Assembly: GCA_920105625.2 (NCBI GenBank) | Contig: CAKKTE020000278.1 | Location: forward strand, 1,054,001 to 1,118,000 | Source of the DNA: Clusia tigrina | Lineage: Eukaryota > Arthropoda > Insecta > Diptera > Clusiidae | DNA: 64,000 nt | Reading direction: 5' to 3' | In this document: one piece after another, positions 48,887-60,261 of the stretch | Layout: each line of letters starts with the position of its first letter | Position numbering within the stretch: position 1 is the stretch's first letter | The notes under the pieces: generated by a model | The model's database searches: none | What the model was told of the DNA's origin: nothing | Seen by the model: only the letters and a program-made list of their open reading frames with translations | Made by a program: the position numbers and the translations under genes

Positions 48887-49184
48887 TAGGCGTATTCGAT
48901 TCGCCACCCTATCGAGGATACGACAGACTATGGAAAAAATTATCGAGTAAATTAAACTCGGATGAAACGAGCGAGCTTTTCTATCCTCGATAGGAAGTGC
49001 TTCCAAATGGAAAATTGCTTGAAAACCAGCGACATTAAAAATTATCCATAAAATTTTCCGTGGGATTTTTTATGTTTCAGTGTTTTTTTTAAACAGTGCT
49101 GCCAAGTATACCACTTATTCGTTTGCTATTTTATTCGCACAACTCGATATGAGCTCGAAACAAGATACGAATCGAATACGCCTA
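48887..49184. mobile_element. Small MITE with 17-bp inverted repeats and TA target
   Basis: TAGGCGTATTCGATTCG (48887-48903) is the exact inverse of CGAATCGAATACGCCTA (49168-49184). The outer TA on each side suggests a TA duplication, with GGCGTATTCGATTCG as the true end. Inside, TATCGAGGATA and TATCCTCGATA form a second inverted pair (about 48911 and 48982). The size (about 295 bp) and TA target fit a Tc1/mariner-type MITE. Confidence 0.75.
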
Positions 49185-49489
49185 TTATAACTATACCATG
49201 AATATCGAACTAAATTTTGTTCATACTATATTCCTAAAGCGACAAGTAATATAGAATATATCAAATATCGGAGTCGAAAAGAGTATTTTGGTATCTGCGA
49301 GGAGTTATCCTTATACCTTTTTATTGGTAGATAGCTACAAATATTATTTCTGTTTTTTTTTTTGTTAATTTTGAAGCCTTTTAAACACTGCAGTTATAGT
49401 AATGTAAATGTAGAAAAATAAAACGCATATTTTTTGAGCGATTGATTGGTGATATTTTTATTGCATTATAAAGTAGATTCAGATTAAGT

Positions 49490-49620
49490 ATGAAATAAAA
49501 TATCCGACAGATGACATTTTGACAAAGATGTTGCTCTATCTCACCGATGAGGCGTTGGATCTTGGCTTTAAGCTCAAAAATTGTTTGTGGTTTTTTCGTA
49601 TAGACCAGAGATTTCACAAA
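49490..49620 (-). pseudogene. Tc1/mariner-like transposase C-terminal fragment
   Basis: The minus strand reads FVKSLVYTKKPQTIFELKAK followed by IQRLIGEIEQHLCQNVI. The VKSxVYxxKPxTIxxLKxxI phrase is the end of DD41D/DD37D-type transposases, like YVKSMVYANKPATIDDLRTN in the copy at 20889. It is a different subfamily and a short relic. Confidence 0.6.
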
Positions 49621-49624
49621 ACTC

Positions 49625-50985
49625 TGTCCAGAGCAATGCCGATTGTGCCAGCCGTGGCTTGAGTGCAGCCGAGCTTTAGAACATCGGTTATGGTGGTCAG
49701 GGCCACAATGACTTGTGGATGGACCAGTACCCATAGAAGAAATCCAGCATAGCGAGAACGATTTGGATGTTCTGCAAGTTGAGAAAAGGTGTTGTCCATA
49801 ACAGCCATAGCTTCTGTGGCTCATCGCTTACAACATGTCGACCTAACGATGAAATTATAGCACTCACTGACCATACCAGTTCATTTCCGCGCCTGCTGCG
49901 CGGTGGCATATATGTTACGTTGAACCCCTGGAAGAAACTGTCAACATATTACAGTTACAACTCCAGAATGGGACAAAGCCTTGGAGACACTCATACGCAT
50001 AGAACAGATCAGCACTTTTACAATGAAGCTTCAGTACCTTCGGGACGATTCCAGCTTACCAAGCTCAAATAAGTTGCTTCCCTTGAACCCTTTTGTTGAC
50101 AAGAACGGTATCGTATGAGTTGGAGGTCGTATCGGCAGGGCCACAGTCGCCCATGATCAGCTGTGTCCAATTATTCTGCCCAAATTTGGTGCTATGGTTC
50201 AACTAGTGATTAGACAAGCGCATGAAGGCACTCTTCATGGTGGCACCCAGCTAACGCTTCATACGGTAAGCAATCGATATTGGATTTTAAATGGAAGGCA
50301 AGTTGTAAAAAGTTATTTGCAGAATTGTGTTATCTGCCGCCGCCACCGTGGCATAGTTTTAAGGAAACAGATGTCCTCGTTACCCATGCAGCGGGTTAAT
50401 GCATGAAGACCATTTTGTATCGGGCGTGATTGTTGCGGACCGTTCACGTCGCGCACTGGTACAAAGCGATCACACACAACGGTCAAAACCTATCTGGCTA
50501 TTTTCGTGTGTATGGCAACGAAGGTCGTCCATATTGTGGTGGTGGAGAATCTCTCATCGCAAGCCTTTTCAGATACATTTACATATTTTATAAGCCAACG
50601 TGGCGTTTGTTGGTGCGAACCGCTTGTCGCAGGAAGACCTAGCTAGCTGGCACAACGAAACCAACCAACAATATTTGACGAGCATAGAAGCACATTGGCG
50701 CTTCATCGCACCCAGTGCACCCCATAAAGGTGGCCTATAGGAGGCCGCGGTCAAGTCAGAAAAACACAATTTGATCCGGATCATCATCAAGCAAGTTATG
50801 TGGCATAGTCAAATGCAGACTTTGGCAGACCGAATTGAAGCGTGACCGAACTCTCGCCCGCTCACTCCATTGTATGATGATCCTGAAGATAAATTTGCAT
50901 TGACTCCAGGAGACTTCCTTACCTAGTGTCACCGAGGTCCCAGCCAATCGCCTCAAGCAGTGGCAGAGATGAAGTGACGTCTAGT
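49625..50985 (+). pseudogene. BEL/Pao retrotransposon pol remnant
   Basis: Forward frames give LEHRLWWSGPQWLVDGP (49675-49730, the linker after RNase H), VGGRIGRATVAHDQLCPIIL (about 50120-50180), QLVIRQAHEGTLHGGTQLTL and a CVICRRHRG end (50197-50355, the integrase H2C2 zinc-binding segment). Integrase fragments with several breaks follow, and near 50870-50960 a DDPEDKFALTPGDFLT and PANRLKQWQR segment typical of the C-terminal BEL/Pao domain. The order fits BEL/Pao; stops and frameshifts show it is dead. No LTRs were identified. Confidence 0.8.
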
Positions 50986-50989
50986 TAAC

Positions 50990-51770
50990 ATCGTCGTTCG
51001 GCTGCGAACCCTGTGGCAACCCTTTTTTAATGTACTTTGACATCTTGTTGCTTAGACTTGTCCTGGTTTTTTTCATTTTTAAGTTAGTTATTTTTTAACT
51101 TTGGATTGGTACGGTTCGCTCTGCTTCACGCGGCATGGTACAACAGATAAAAGTAAATATTAACAATCAATGAATACTAATGTAAGCAATATTTCTCTGG
51201 CTTTTGTGAAGTCCAAATCTGTTAGGTCTATAATTGCTGTAGAGAAGCGACCAGCAATTAAAACTTAAAAAGTTTTAACGTGAAGTATATCGAAAAATCA
51301 AACAATTAATATGGAAGAGCTTTTTGTGGCATTGCCAAATTCTGTATTAGTGGAGATCCCCACTGCGGGAAGTATGCAATATATATGTTGTGGGCCAAAC
51401 TCCTGGCTTTTAAAACAGGACTGGATCATATCTTTTGTGAGGCCCTTCAAAGACATCTTTCGATAGAGCAGATATCACAGATTATTATAGGGTCAACTTA
51501 ATTTTTACCCAGTTTCAGGCTGGGCAACAGAAGCGGAAAAAGGTTTTTTTTTATGTTAGATATGTACTTTGCCAGAAAGTCTTTCATTTATTACTTTTAT
51601 TATATTTTAGTTTAATTTATTTGACTTTTCAATAGAAGTTATTGCCAACCAGTTTCCTCTCTTACATAGATGAACTGGTATATTGAGTGCATGCAAACTT
51701 ATTTTCCCTGAGGTTGTTACGCTCTGTAGTTTTTATGAATTTTTGAAGCTTGATTTTAAGGTGTCTTTTG
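50990..51770. other. sv intron sequence, possibly BEL/Pao 3' end
   Basis: No further coding or LTR boundaries recognised. Confidence 0.35.
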
Positions 51771-51774
51771 AGGG

Positions 51775-52145
51775 CTAACTTTGTACTTTGACTGAATGTT
51801 TACGTAGCTGGCTTAACCTGTCTTCAATTCCGGCAGTTATTAGTCCAGCATTCTGACAGGGATCTTTGATTATTATTGTTGCTATAGTTTTTTGTGTGAG
51901 ATGTGTTTGTTCACCGATGAGAGAGGAGGTGAAATATGACTTATTGCCATCGGTGTTCCACATTTGCCTACAAATTTGGAGAGTGAAGGGTGTTGCATGT
52001 CGATTGGAAGTTTGCTGAATTATTTGTGTTAATTGAACATGTGCCATGGAATCATGAGAGAATATCCGAACATCAGCATCAGAGTATTTGTCGATGCACT
52101 GTTTATTTCTAAATACATAGGTCGCGTGGGGGTGAGACAGTGGTG
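51775..52145 (-). other. Unidentified open frame on the minus strand
   Basis: An open frame of about 120 codons: a part reading HATYVFRNKQCIDKYSDADV, then from a Met at 52047 a 90-residue stretch ending RLSQLRKHSVKVQS. Amino-acid composition is protein-like, with several Thr/Gln-rich segments. No motif lets me name it. It is probably a fragment of a retroelement gag or env, but this is a guess. Confidence 0.25.
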
Positions 52146-52240
52146 AGTGCTGAATGTGTATATAAACTACTATATGTTAAATATGCGTTTTTCTATTGTT
52201 AAGTTTTTAGTATACTGTGTATATTTATATTTTAATCTAC

Positions 52241-52243
<3 letters not shown>

Positions 52244-52289
<46 letters not shown>
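52244..52289. repeat. (TA)n microsatellite
   Basis: Pure TA run of about 44 bp, about 240 bp before the next sv exon. Confidence 0.95.
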
Positions 52290-52291
<2 letters not shown>

Positions 52292-52527
52292 GTGTTTCCA
52301 CTTTCACATTGATGCAATTGTCTCATAATTCAAGCGTTTTGAACACAACAAATTAATAGAATATCGATAAACCGAGAGTAGTAGATTACGATCACAGCTG
52401 TTGCAAACGTATTACATATCAAATATTCATGCAAACAGCTCATATCTAATGACATACAAATTTCACAATGCGTGCCTAAAAGAATTTATTATAAAATTAA
52501 AGCAATCAACTTTTAAATCTTTGATAG

Positions 52528-53000
52528 AATTGTACGTAACAAAGCTGCTGAAAAGGCTAAGCATGTGCATCACCAGCAAACACAGCAGGCAAGTGCCACT
52601 GGGAGCGGAGGTAGCAGTGGAGGCAATGGGATCCACAACTCTTCTAATAACATTGAAAATGGTGATGGCAACCAGCAACAACAGTCCCAGCAGCACCAAC
52701 AAAGTAATAGCAATACAACATCAGTAATAGCACATGCACCGCCGGCGGGTGTTGTGGCTACTGCTGCAGCAGCAGCGGCGGCGGTCGCAGCGGCACAAAT
52801 ACATCAGCAGCAACAAAATATATTGAATATAGCAACTGCGCCGAATACCAATAATAACAACAATAATCTCAGCCACAATCAAAACGGGGTTGGTGAACAT
52901 CGTTCAACTGGGTACAGCATAAACGGCATTTTAGGTATTCATCATCACGTGACAGATCCGAATGGAAATAGTTTAAAAAGGAAACGGATAGATGATCACG
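52528..53000 (+). CDS. sv: sv exon: end of paired domain, linker and octapeptide
   Basis: A 473-nt exon between ATCTTTGATAG and CACG|GTAAGT. The first A completes Arg, then IVRNKAAEKAKHVHHQQTQQ ends the paired domain. A low-complexity linker follows, rich in Gln, Ser, Asn and Gly, with an alanine run (VVATAAAAAAAVAAAQ). Near the end is the octapeptide YSINGILG, which in Pax2/5/8 proteins binds Groucho co-repressors, then DPNGNSLKRKRIDDH with a basic KRKR stretch that may help nuclear import. IVRNKAAEKAKHVHH and the octapeptide identify sv. The last base (G) needs a downstream exon, which I could not find in the remaining 11 kb. Confidence 0.95.
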
Positions 53001-53282
53001 GTAAGTTAGTAAATACACTAAATTACTTTCCTAAAAATATATCTTGTAAGGACGGTTTTGTATATTTTATTATTGCTTTTGTCAGAAAAAGCGAGGTGTA
53101 GGGCTTGTCGAATTTTAAGGTATTGGGTTACTGAAGACAAATCACTTTTCAGATATGTAAAGATCTAAATAAAAAGTTTACTTTCGGTAGAAGTATTGAG
53201 CGGAAATATCGATCCCTCTAAATATGGAATCGAAATAGTGAACTATAAAAATTCATTCTTTACCCTTAAAAAGAGAAAAAGA

Positions 53283-53880
53283 GTTTACTAAGCTTGGCTA
53301 TTGGGTGGTTTTTCAACTACCAGAAGTAGGCGTGGCAGGTATGGGTATAAGTATACAGACACTTGCAAAATATGGTAATCATACTACTTCTGCCACACCC
53401 ACAATTAACCAAAATCATTACTAGATACAAGATTCATCAACGAAATTTCATAGGAAGCTTGCCACCACACAAAAAATGGGCGGGTTATTTGCACAAAAAA
53501 ATTGAAACTCTTAACACAGTACAGCGTAGCCCTGCGTCGCATCTGCGGCTCGCAACGGACCAAACTGGTGGTCTAAGTGGCATCACTGGTTTATTGGTGA
53601 TGCGGCTGCCCAGTCTACCTAACACAGTACAGCCTATTAAATTAAATACATGTTAAATATTTTTGTGCGCAATTGTATATTAGTACGTATATTGATGCTA
53701 CAAAGCCATAATGGGAGAAATGGGATCGATCAGATAAAGGAGACGCCTCCCTCCCATATAATGTGAGTGAACTTTGGCGACCTCACTTAAAATTACCCTA
53801 TCTATACTTCTAATGATGATATATGAATACAAATTGGTAGCAATATAATACAGGTCTTTATTAGCATGCATGCAAATATG
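53283..53880 (+). repeat. Unclassified dispersed repeat, copy 1
   Basis: It shares with 57610-58520, in the same order: TCAACTACCAGAAG.AGGCGTGGCAGGTATG, CACAATTAACCAAA, GATTCATC.ACG.AAATT, AAAAA(T)GGGCGGGTTATTT, ACAAAG(C/T)CATAATGGGAGAAATGG and CCCATATAATG. No coding sequence is visible. A 95-bp foreign segment with a flanking duplication lies inside it at 53525-53620. Confidence 0.8.
53513..53634. other. About 95-bp insertion flanked by AACACAGTACAGC
   Basis: AACACAGTACAGC occurs at 53513 and again at about 53622, and the sister repeat has a single site there. The inserted segment is GC-rich, contains the potential hairpin GCATCAC...GTGATGC, and has no poly(A). A 12-13 bp target duplication suggests a retro-inserted small RNA-like or truncated sequence, or a local tandem duplication. 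Confidence 0.5.
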
Positions 53881-54310
53881 GGGACACAGGAACATTGAGG
53901 GCAACCAGAGGGCTGATGAGCTGGTACGAAGAGACTCATCAGAAACCGATCAAGTATTTTCAAGTATTATATGGGCGTCTCCCTAACTGGTGCGAAGTGA
54001 AAGAAGAGGCTCGCGAGAGGTGGAAAAACATTGCAACATGTACCATTTCTAGAATGATGTGGCCTGATTATAGTGCAAAAAGAACTAACCACCTTCTCAA
54101 TAAACCAAGACATACAATTAGCAACCTTACAGCTGTCTCCACAGGCCATCTATTCAACTTTTGGCACACACGCTGAAAAATTGGCATTCCGTTCAATGCT
54201 AATTGCAGGAGCTGTAAAGACCCACAGGAGAAAGAAACAGTCGTACACTCGAGGACATGACAACAAAACGGCACTCTTGCTAATTGAGACGACCCGAGGT
54301 CACCAGCCAT
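53880..54310 (+). pseudogene. RNase H-bearing non-LTR retrotransposon C-terminal fragment
   Basis: Forward frames give GHRNIEGNQRADELVRRDS (about 53880-53945), RWKNIATCTISRMMWPDYSA, KRTNHLLNKPRHTISNLTAV, a STGH phrase, and then NCRSCKDPQEKETVVHS (about 54203-54250), the C-x2-C zinc-type end. It belongs to the same broad RNase H group as 25588-26480 but is a different family. Frame changes make it dead. Confidence 0.8.
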
Positions 54311-54334
54311 TTTACCTACCACCTATCTATGGAC

Positions 54335-54620
54335 TGATTATTACTTCTGCCACGTCCACAATTAACTAAAAATTTAAAAAGTCATTATTTGGTTCCTATA
54401 CAATATTCAACAACGAAATTTCATAGAAAGGTATAGTGTACTACCGTTAAAAAATTAACAAAATTTTAGGACGAAATTTTATACCAGTGCGTATATTTAG
54501 CTACAAAGCCATACACAAGGAATGGAACGATCAGATAAAGGCTACACCTCCCTCCGTTAATTACCGTAACTAATTTGTTAGTAATGTACATCGCCATGAT
54601 TAAATCACACCCTCTTGTAA
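54335..54620 (+). repeat. Unclassified dispersed repeat, copy 2 (partial)
   Basis: Shares ACTTCTGCCAC.CCACAATTAAC, CAACGAAATTTCATAG and CTACAAAGCCATA...GATCAGATAAAGG with copy 1. It starts right after the non-LTR fragment. Confidence 0.7.
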
Positions 54621-57605
54621 GATAAAGGTATCTCGCAGTCGATTCATCCCCACTTCAGCTTTCTTTATATGTTTTTTATATATCCCATTAAATGTTTTTC
54701 AATTACCTTAGAGAGACCATTGGTATAACACTATAACACTTATATGCTTATAAGAGGATAGAAGCAGGTTTAGGTATCACTGTAATTTGCAAGCTCTGCA
54801 CAGTCTGAGTACTGCATTGTATATGTAGGTAAGCTGACTGACCACATTTCCTGGTAAACATCTGGCTAGTTATCCTCGATAAACATCTGGCTAGTTATGG
54901 GGTCATATACAGATGCTTTTCATGGCTGTTATTGTTTGTTTATTACATCAGTAACTTCTATTATTTTTAATTTTGTGATCCATTGAATAGCCTGATTAAT
55001 CAATGGTGTGAGTAGTGATTTGCTGTTTGTTGAATTTGGCTTAAACACATTATTTAGTTCAGCAAAAAAACTAACCTTTTGAGCATCAGATCTGGCCGAG
55101 TTCCCGCTATGGGAGCCTGGAAATATACCGGTCTTTTCATTTCATTTGTGGCTTTTGATAGCGTATAATCAGTTGATATTCTGAAGTTCTGGAGGTAGTA
55201 TTGTAAACATTTTTCCTTCTCATAATGTAAGTTTTTTCCGAAGTGTTGACCTCTATTTTTCTATTTGTACTTTGATTGTTGGTGATCTGCTCTTTTGCTA
55301 CTGTCTTCGCAATTTTCATTTGAATTTCAATTGAAGATATTTTTGTTATATGAGATTATTTGATTTATTTGGATAATTAAACGGTTAAGAAGAAAAAAAC
55401 AAGCAAAGCAGCCAGAAGCAAACCAGGTGAGAGAAAGTCCAAAACAGCACAGAAAATATTAATAGAATCATGATTGCCACGACTGTTCTATAGTAACTGT
55501 TACTAAAATTAAGATATTTATACTTTATTGAATACCACACGTGTGCTTGCTTCACGAAGGTGATCAACAATATATCATCTACCCTCTTCCGGGCCCCAAT
55601 GAAAATACAATCCACCGACTTATAAGTGTGCCAACTATATATGTCTTTTTTGTAAATTACAGAAAATTGTTTAAAGTGGATCGAAGTAATCTACAGATTC
55701 ATTTGTCGTAAGTGCCTCTTTATTGCACATTAAACCGTTGTAAAGTTGACCATATGCCATTGCATGCTAACCAAATCTTTTCAGTAATCAAGGTAGTCAA
55801 AAATCCCCTGTTTTTATGACTCCGTCTTCCTTTTTTCTATTCCCCCTCAATCGAAAACCTATCTTTGCTAGCAAGTTTTCCACATTTTCAAAATAATGTG
55901 ATTATATTCATGTGTCCTTGGGGGATTAGTACCAGCAACAGTAGCAACAAGCGAAGCAGAAACTGTAGGCCATACTGGTACACTACCAAGTTCACCCTTC
56001 ATCACTCTGTCTCTTTGTCACTCTTCAGTTCGCCCTTATCTAAATGTTCTAACAATTTTACTTTACACTTGTGCTTTTGTCAGCTGATATAATCAGAAGA
56101 ACAGATGCCCTATTAGGACTTTATTGCTAACACCGTGTTCTAATATATCTTTTATATCTCTTATTTAGATTGATACCGCTTTGACGGGTTTGAAGGCTTA
56201 ATGTAACTTTATATTCTTCCAGCCAACAGCATCCCTCCTTCCGTCTATACACTTACACATTTTAGAGGTGATTGCTATCAATATTAAAACACTTATATAA
56301 ATTTGTTTGACGTTGACAAATGATTGGCCTCGTTATGCCCTTGTGTAGCTATGAGTAAGTATGAAAGGATATTAAGGAATATCCTTATACTCCTTCTGTT
56401 ACAGATCTGTGTGTTTATGTAAGTTTCTACGATTGTTTCTATCCGTGAAGCAGACATACTCGTATTTGTATTAAATATGCTCAGCAGTTAATTATATTAT
56501 CATGGATTTGTTTCAAATTATATGAGTTCATGTAAATATGGTGTGGGCTGAGTGAATCTCTTTTTCATTTGTTTTTAAAGCATTAATGAATTTTTGGTTA
56601 TTTTGGGGTGGGTGGTGGTGGTACTTGTGATTAATGGTGTGGTCTGGAAAATGCCAACATTGTTTGCGATATCATAATCAGTGTGATAGGATTCAGATTT
56701 CGTGATATGCAAATAGGTTTGAATATTGTAATGGGTAGAAAAAAATAACAAGAAAATTATTGGAACCAACCCTGCAGTAAATACAACTGGTTCAAGTATT
56801 GCAAAACAAGCAAGTTTCGAAATAATGTGAAAAACACACTTTTCTCTTTGGTGATTTTATTGTTATTAATTTATTACATACAACAACATTCACCGCACAG
56901 GGCCATTGTCTTATTGATATAATCTCTTTTGCTTGCATGTTGTAGGATACGCTGATCGCAGATGCTTTCGTAGATGAGTTACTGATTTTCCAAAAATTCC
57001 AAAAAAGATATTACAGTGATAGCTGTAAAATTTCAAAACTTCACAAAAGTTTAAGCTCCAAATGCGCTGAGATGCTTTCTCAGGGAAACACTAGTCTCGG
57101 TCCATTCGTAAGAGCGGATGATGCTGCAAAACTAATAAGTTCAGCATATATTGTTTTTTATAAAGTGAATTTGCAGCATCCATAGATTAAATCTGTGACC
57201 CGGGGCATATCCACTGGTCCATCTAATATCACAAATCCATCTGACTCGACAAAAAGGAAAATAATGAAAAATAGTCAGGCAATATCGTCGAGCATCGTAA
57301 ATATGCCGATAATCGTCACTGATATATATCGTCAATATACATCAGTGACGCTCTCGAAATAGTACAATCTATATAGTCTAAGAACTCTTGACGAATAAAA
57401 AACATAATTCCTCGTTAAGATGTTACAAAGAGTTTATATGTATTATAAATGGAGTCAGGGCTCATTGTCTTTAGACCGGCGGCTAGTATGGAACATTTTA
57501 ACTTACTCGCCTCGTCAACATTATCATATCACAAAAGAAATCAAGCAAAGTAAAGAACCATCTTATACAAATGGAAGTCACAATAACAACGGTGCTTGTT
57601 TAAAA
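54621..57605. other. sv intron or downstream sequence, mostly unassigned
   Basis: No sv exon was found. On the minus strand, 55330-54950 has a decayed stretch (MKIAKTVAKEQITNNQSTNR and FFAELNNVFKPNSTN-like) that may be the C-terminal part of an I-type ORF1. The rest is AT-rich with no recognisable gene. Confidence 0.4.
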
Positions 57606-57609
57606 ATGT

Positions 57610-58520
57610 TTATTATACCCTTTAACTTTAAAAAAGTTAAAAGGGTATATTCAACTTGTGTGGTTGAGAAGGTTTTCAACTACCAGAAGGAGGCGTGGCA
57701 GGTATGGAAATATACATACAGATATGATTTTGATTTTATCTGCCCCTCTGTCCGTCTGTGCCCCTCTTTTTCCACACCGTTACAGAAATCTTAATAAAAC
57801 TTTGCAAAAGTGTAGTCTGGACCAGATTGCTATATGAGACCATTTCGACAAAGACCATCCCTACCTCCCATTTATGCAACTATTTTCACCTTTTTTAAAA
57901 TGATCCTAGCTTCGGTCCAATTGATAGAATAGTGATGCAATTTGGTATATATGTAGACTTGGCTCCTACTAAACATTATGCGCCAAAAATTAACTGCCAC
58001 CCCCAATATTAACAAATATTCATAACTGAAGATCTATTAGAGATTTATGGACGCAATTTTATGAGAAGGAACATGTGGACATTACGAAGCCATCCGAAAT
58101 GGGGTTGATCAGAGCAAGATCGCGCCTACTTTTGATATAAGGAACTTCTGGGACTAAACTTATAATTAACCTATTTATGGTTTGGGACTATTCGCACAAT
58201 TAACCAAATATCACTACTAGGTTCTTATAGAAGATTCATCTACGGAAATTCTTAGGAGGGTTGCGGATACTAGCATTAAACACTACACAAAAAATAGGCG
58301 GGTTATTTTCACACAAAAATATTTAATCTTAAATGTACAGCGTACTCAATTAAATAAATGTTAAATGTACTTATATTGACCCTACAAAGTCATAATGGGA
58401 GAAATGGGATCGATCAAATAAAGGACACTCTCCCATATAATGGTCTTTGGGGGCCGCACTTAAAATTACCCTATCTATGCTGATGATAAATGAATACAAA
58501 CTAGTAGGTTTATATATATT
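57610..58520 (+). repeat. Unclassified dispersed repeat, copy 3 (longest)
   Basis: It begins with a palindrome, TATACCCTTTAACTTT (57613-57628) and its inverse at 57633-57649, then the blocks shared with copy 1. TTTTATCTGCCCCTCTGTCC resembles a GCCCGCCTGTCTGTCC block near 21778. A palindromic TATACCC...GGGTATA start is common at the ends of fly interspersed repeats. Length is about 0.9 kb with no ORF, so it is non-autonomous. Confidence 0.72.
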
Positions 58521-58529
58521 AGGTCCGTA

Positions 58530-59270
58530 CTAAGAGAGTGCGAAGAGATCGAGATGCTTGGCAGCAGGAATATGGCTCGAACATTTTTTCAAATAGTCAA
58601 CGGCCAAGCGAAAGGTTTCAAGACCAGAGCCAATTCCTGAACAGACGAAAAAGGAAATCTGGTAACAGACGCCCAGAGTACACTCAGGTTATGGCGAGAC
58701 CAAAATTGCTTTTGATGGCAGCAGTGACGTTAACGACGAATCTGGATACAAGCACCGGATTGCTGACGATGAAATCGAAATACCACCTCCCGATTATATT
58801 ATAGTCTTAACAGTCTTTCGGCGACTGAAAAACAACAAGTGCGCTGGAGAAGATAGATTACCAGCGGAGCTGTTTAAGGCTGAAGGCTTTTGCGAAGCGT
58901 GTGCATTAGCTTTTATGCAGAATATGGTCCGAAGAATGCATGCCCAGCATCTGGAACTTTAGTGTGCTCTGCCCAGTCCACAAGAAAGGTGATTCTGCGA
59001 TGTGCAGTAACTACCACGGATTAGTCTTCTTAACATCGCATACAAAATCCTATCTGACGTACTCTGCAAAAGACAGAAACCCATCGTTAACGAACTGATT
59101 GGACCCTATCAGTGCGGTTTCAGGCCTGGTAAAGATACCATATACCAAATCTTCGCAATAGTCAAATCTTGGGAAAGACTCTAGAGAAACAAGTTGATAC
59201 CCACAATCTTTTTGTCGATTTTGATAGCACGATAAGGAGTCAACTATACGGCGCTATGTCTGAATTTGGC
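58530..59270 (+). pseudogene. Non-LTR retrotransposon RT fragment, possibly RTE-type
   Basis: Forward frames give KNNKCAGEDRLPAELFKAEG (58828-58887), IWNFSVLCPVHKKGDS (58950-58995), YKILSDVLCKRQKPIVNELI and GPYQCGFRPGKDT (59040-59140), then THNLFVDFDS (motif A) and SQLYGAMSEFG. This is the fingers/palm start of a reverse transcriptase, without motifs B and C. The wording CNYxGI.LLN.AYKILS..LC.R is frequent in insect elements of RTE-like type, but the clade is uncertain. Upstream (58530-58800) is an arginine-rich open stretch of the same element. Confidence 0.75.
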
Positions 59271-59454
59271 AATTAACCTGAAGCACTCGCTTAAGTCTAG
59301 TGAAGATATCATGACAACTATTGAACACTTCAATAATTGCCTCCAACAAGCTGGTTCGAAACCAACAAAAGGGATTCACTTTCTTGACATATATATACAA
59401 CGTTGTTTTATTTATTATTTAGTTTTGTTCCCCCTTCATCGAAAATAGCTCAAG

Positions 59455-60240
59455 TAAAAATGATCCTTCAGCCCGGAAAAATTCCCAACAAAGTTTAGTC
59501 ATATCGCCCCATCAGCTTGCTGCCAATCGCCTCTAATAGTTTGGAAACTCTCTTCCTGGAAAGATTACTGCCAATAATAGAAGAACAATCTGAACTGTGC
59601 GAAAGTTATGTCGGCGTACTCCAAGGCAGTGTCAGGGGTCCCATCCTATACTTGCTTTATACACGCGATTTACCTGTCTCCGAACTAGCTATCGTTGGCA
59701 CATTTGCAGACGATACTGCTGTACTCGCAATGGACACCCTTCCACAACTGACGTCCCTTAAACTTAAAAGGGGTTTAGACAAAATCCCCCAATGTGTTGA
59801 AAGATTCGCGAATCAAGTCAAATGTCACCAAATCTGTCCAGGTTACGTTCATTCTGAAACGCAACACCTGCCCACCCGAAAACTCAACGACGTGAATACC
59901 CCGCAAGCTAACATGGAAAATTCATATATTCACCAAACGTTAGGCGCTGGGCATAAAGTTTAGAAATTTGCACTGGCTGACAAATCGAAATTCCCAAGTT
60001 TCACTCAAAAGTAAGCTCTCACTTTACTCAGCCGTCTTAAAACCGATATGGAAATGCATGGGTTGAACAACTGTGACAGGGTCCCGTGCCACAGCAAGGC
60101 CACCGTTAATACCAGTAGTCAGTCTGGCTAGGCTAATCCCATCAGAGCCTAAACTCCGCCATTCCAACCCATTGCGTCATTGCAATCATAAACCTTCATA
60201 CCACGACAAGGTGGCTGCTCAACACGCTCTAATTTCCTTT
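59455..60240 (+). pseudogene. Jockey-clade reverse transcriptase fragment with YADD-type motif
   Basis: The sequence shows LQPGKIPNKV and SYRPISLLPIAS (59465-59535), FLERLLPIIEEQSEL, then a jump over the fingers and motif A to VLQGSVRGPILYLLYTRDLP (motif B) and IVGTFADDTAVLAM (motif C, FADD). The tail TLGAGHKV and the thumb phrase LHWLTNRNSQVSL (59965-60010, other frame) follow. It is the reciprocal of the copy at 17505, which kept motif A and lost motif C. Frame changes near 59900 and 59960 end any coding potential. Confidence 0.84.
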
Positions 60241-60261
60241 GTGTGAGGAAAGAGCAAATGT

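Noticed and set aside
49614..49909. Minus-strand frames around 49614-49909
   Set aside because: They run opposite to the BEL/Pao LWWSGPQWL region; only the VKSLVYTKKPQTI stretch downstream has its own match.
57420..57794. 124-residue forward open frame
   Set aside because: It runs through the start palindrome of the dispersed repeat and has no protein-like motif.
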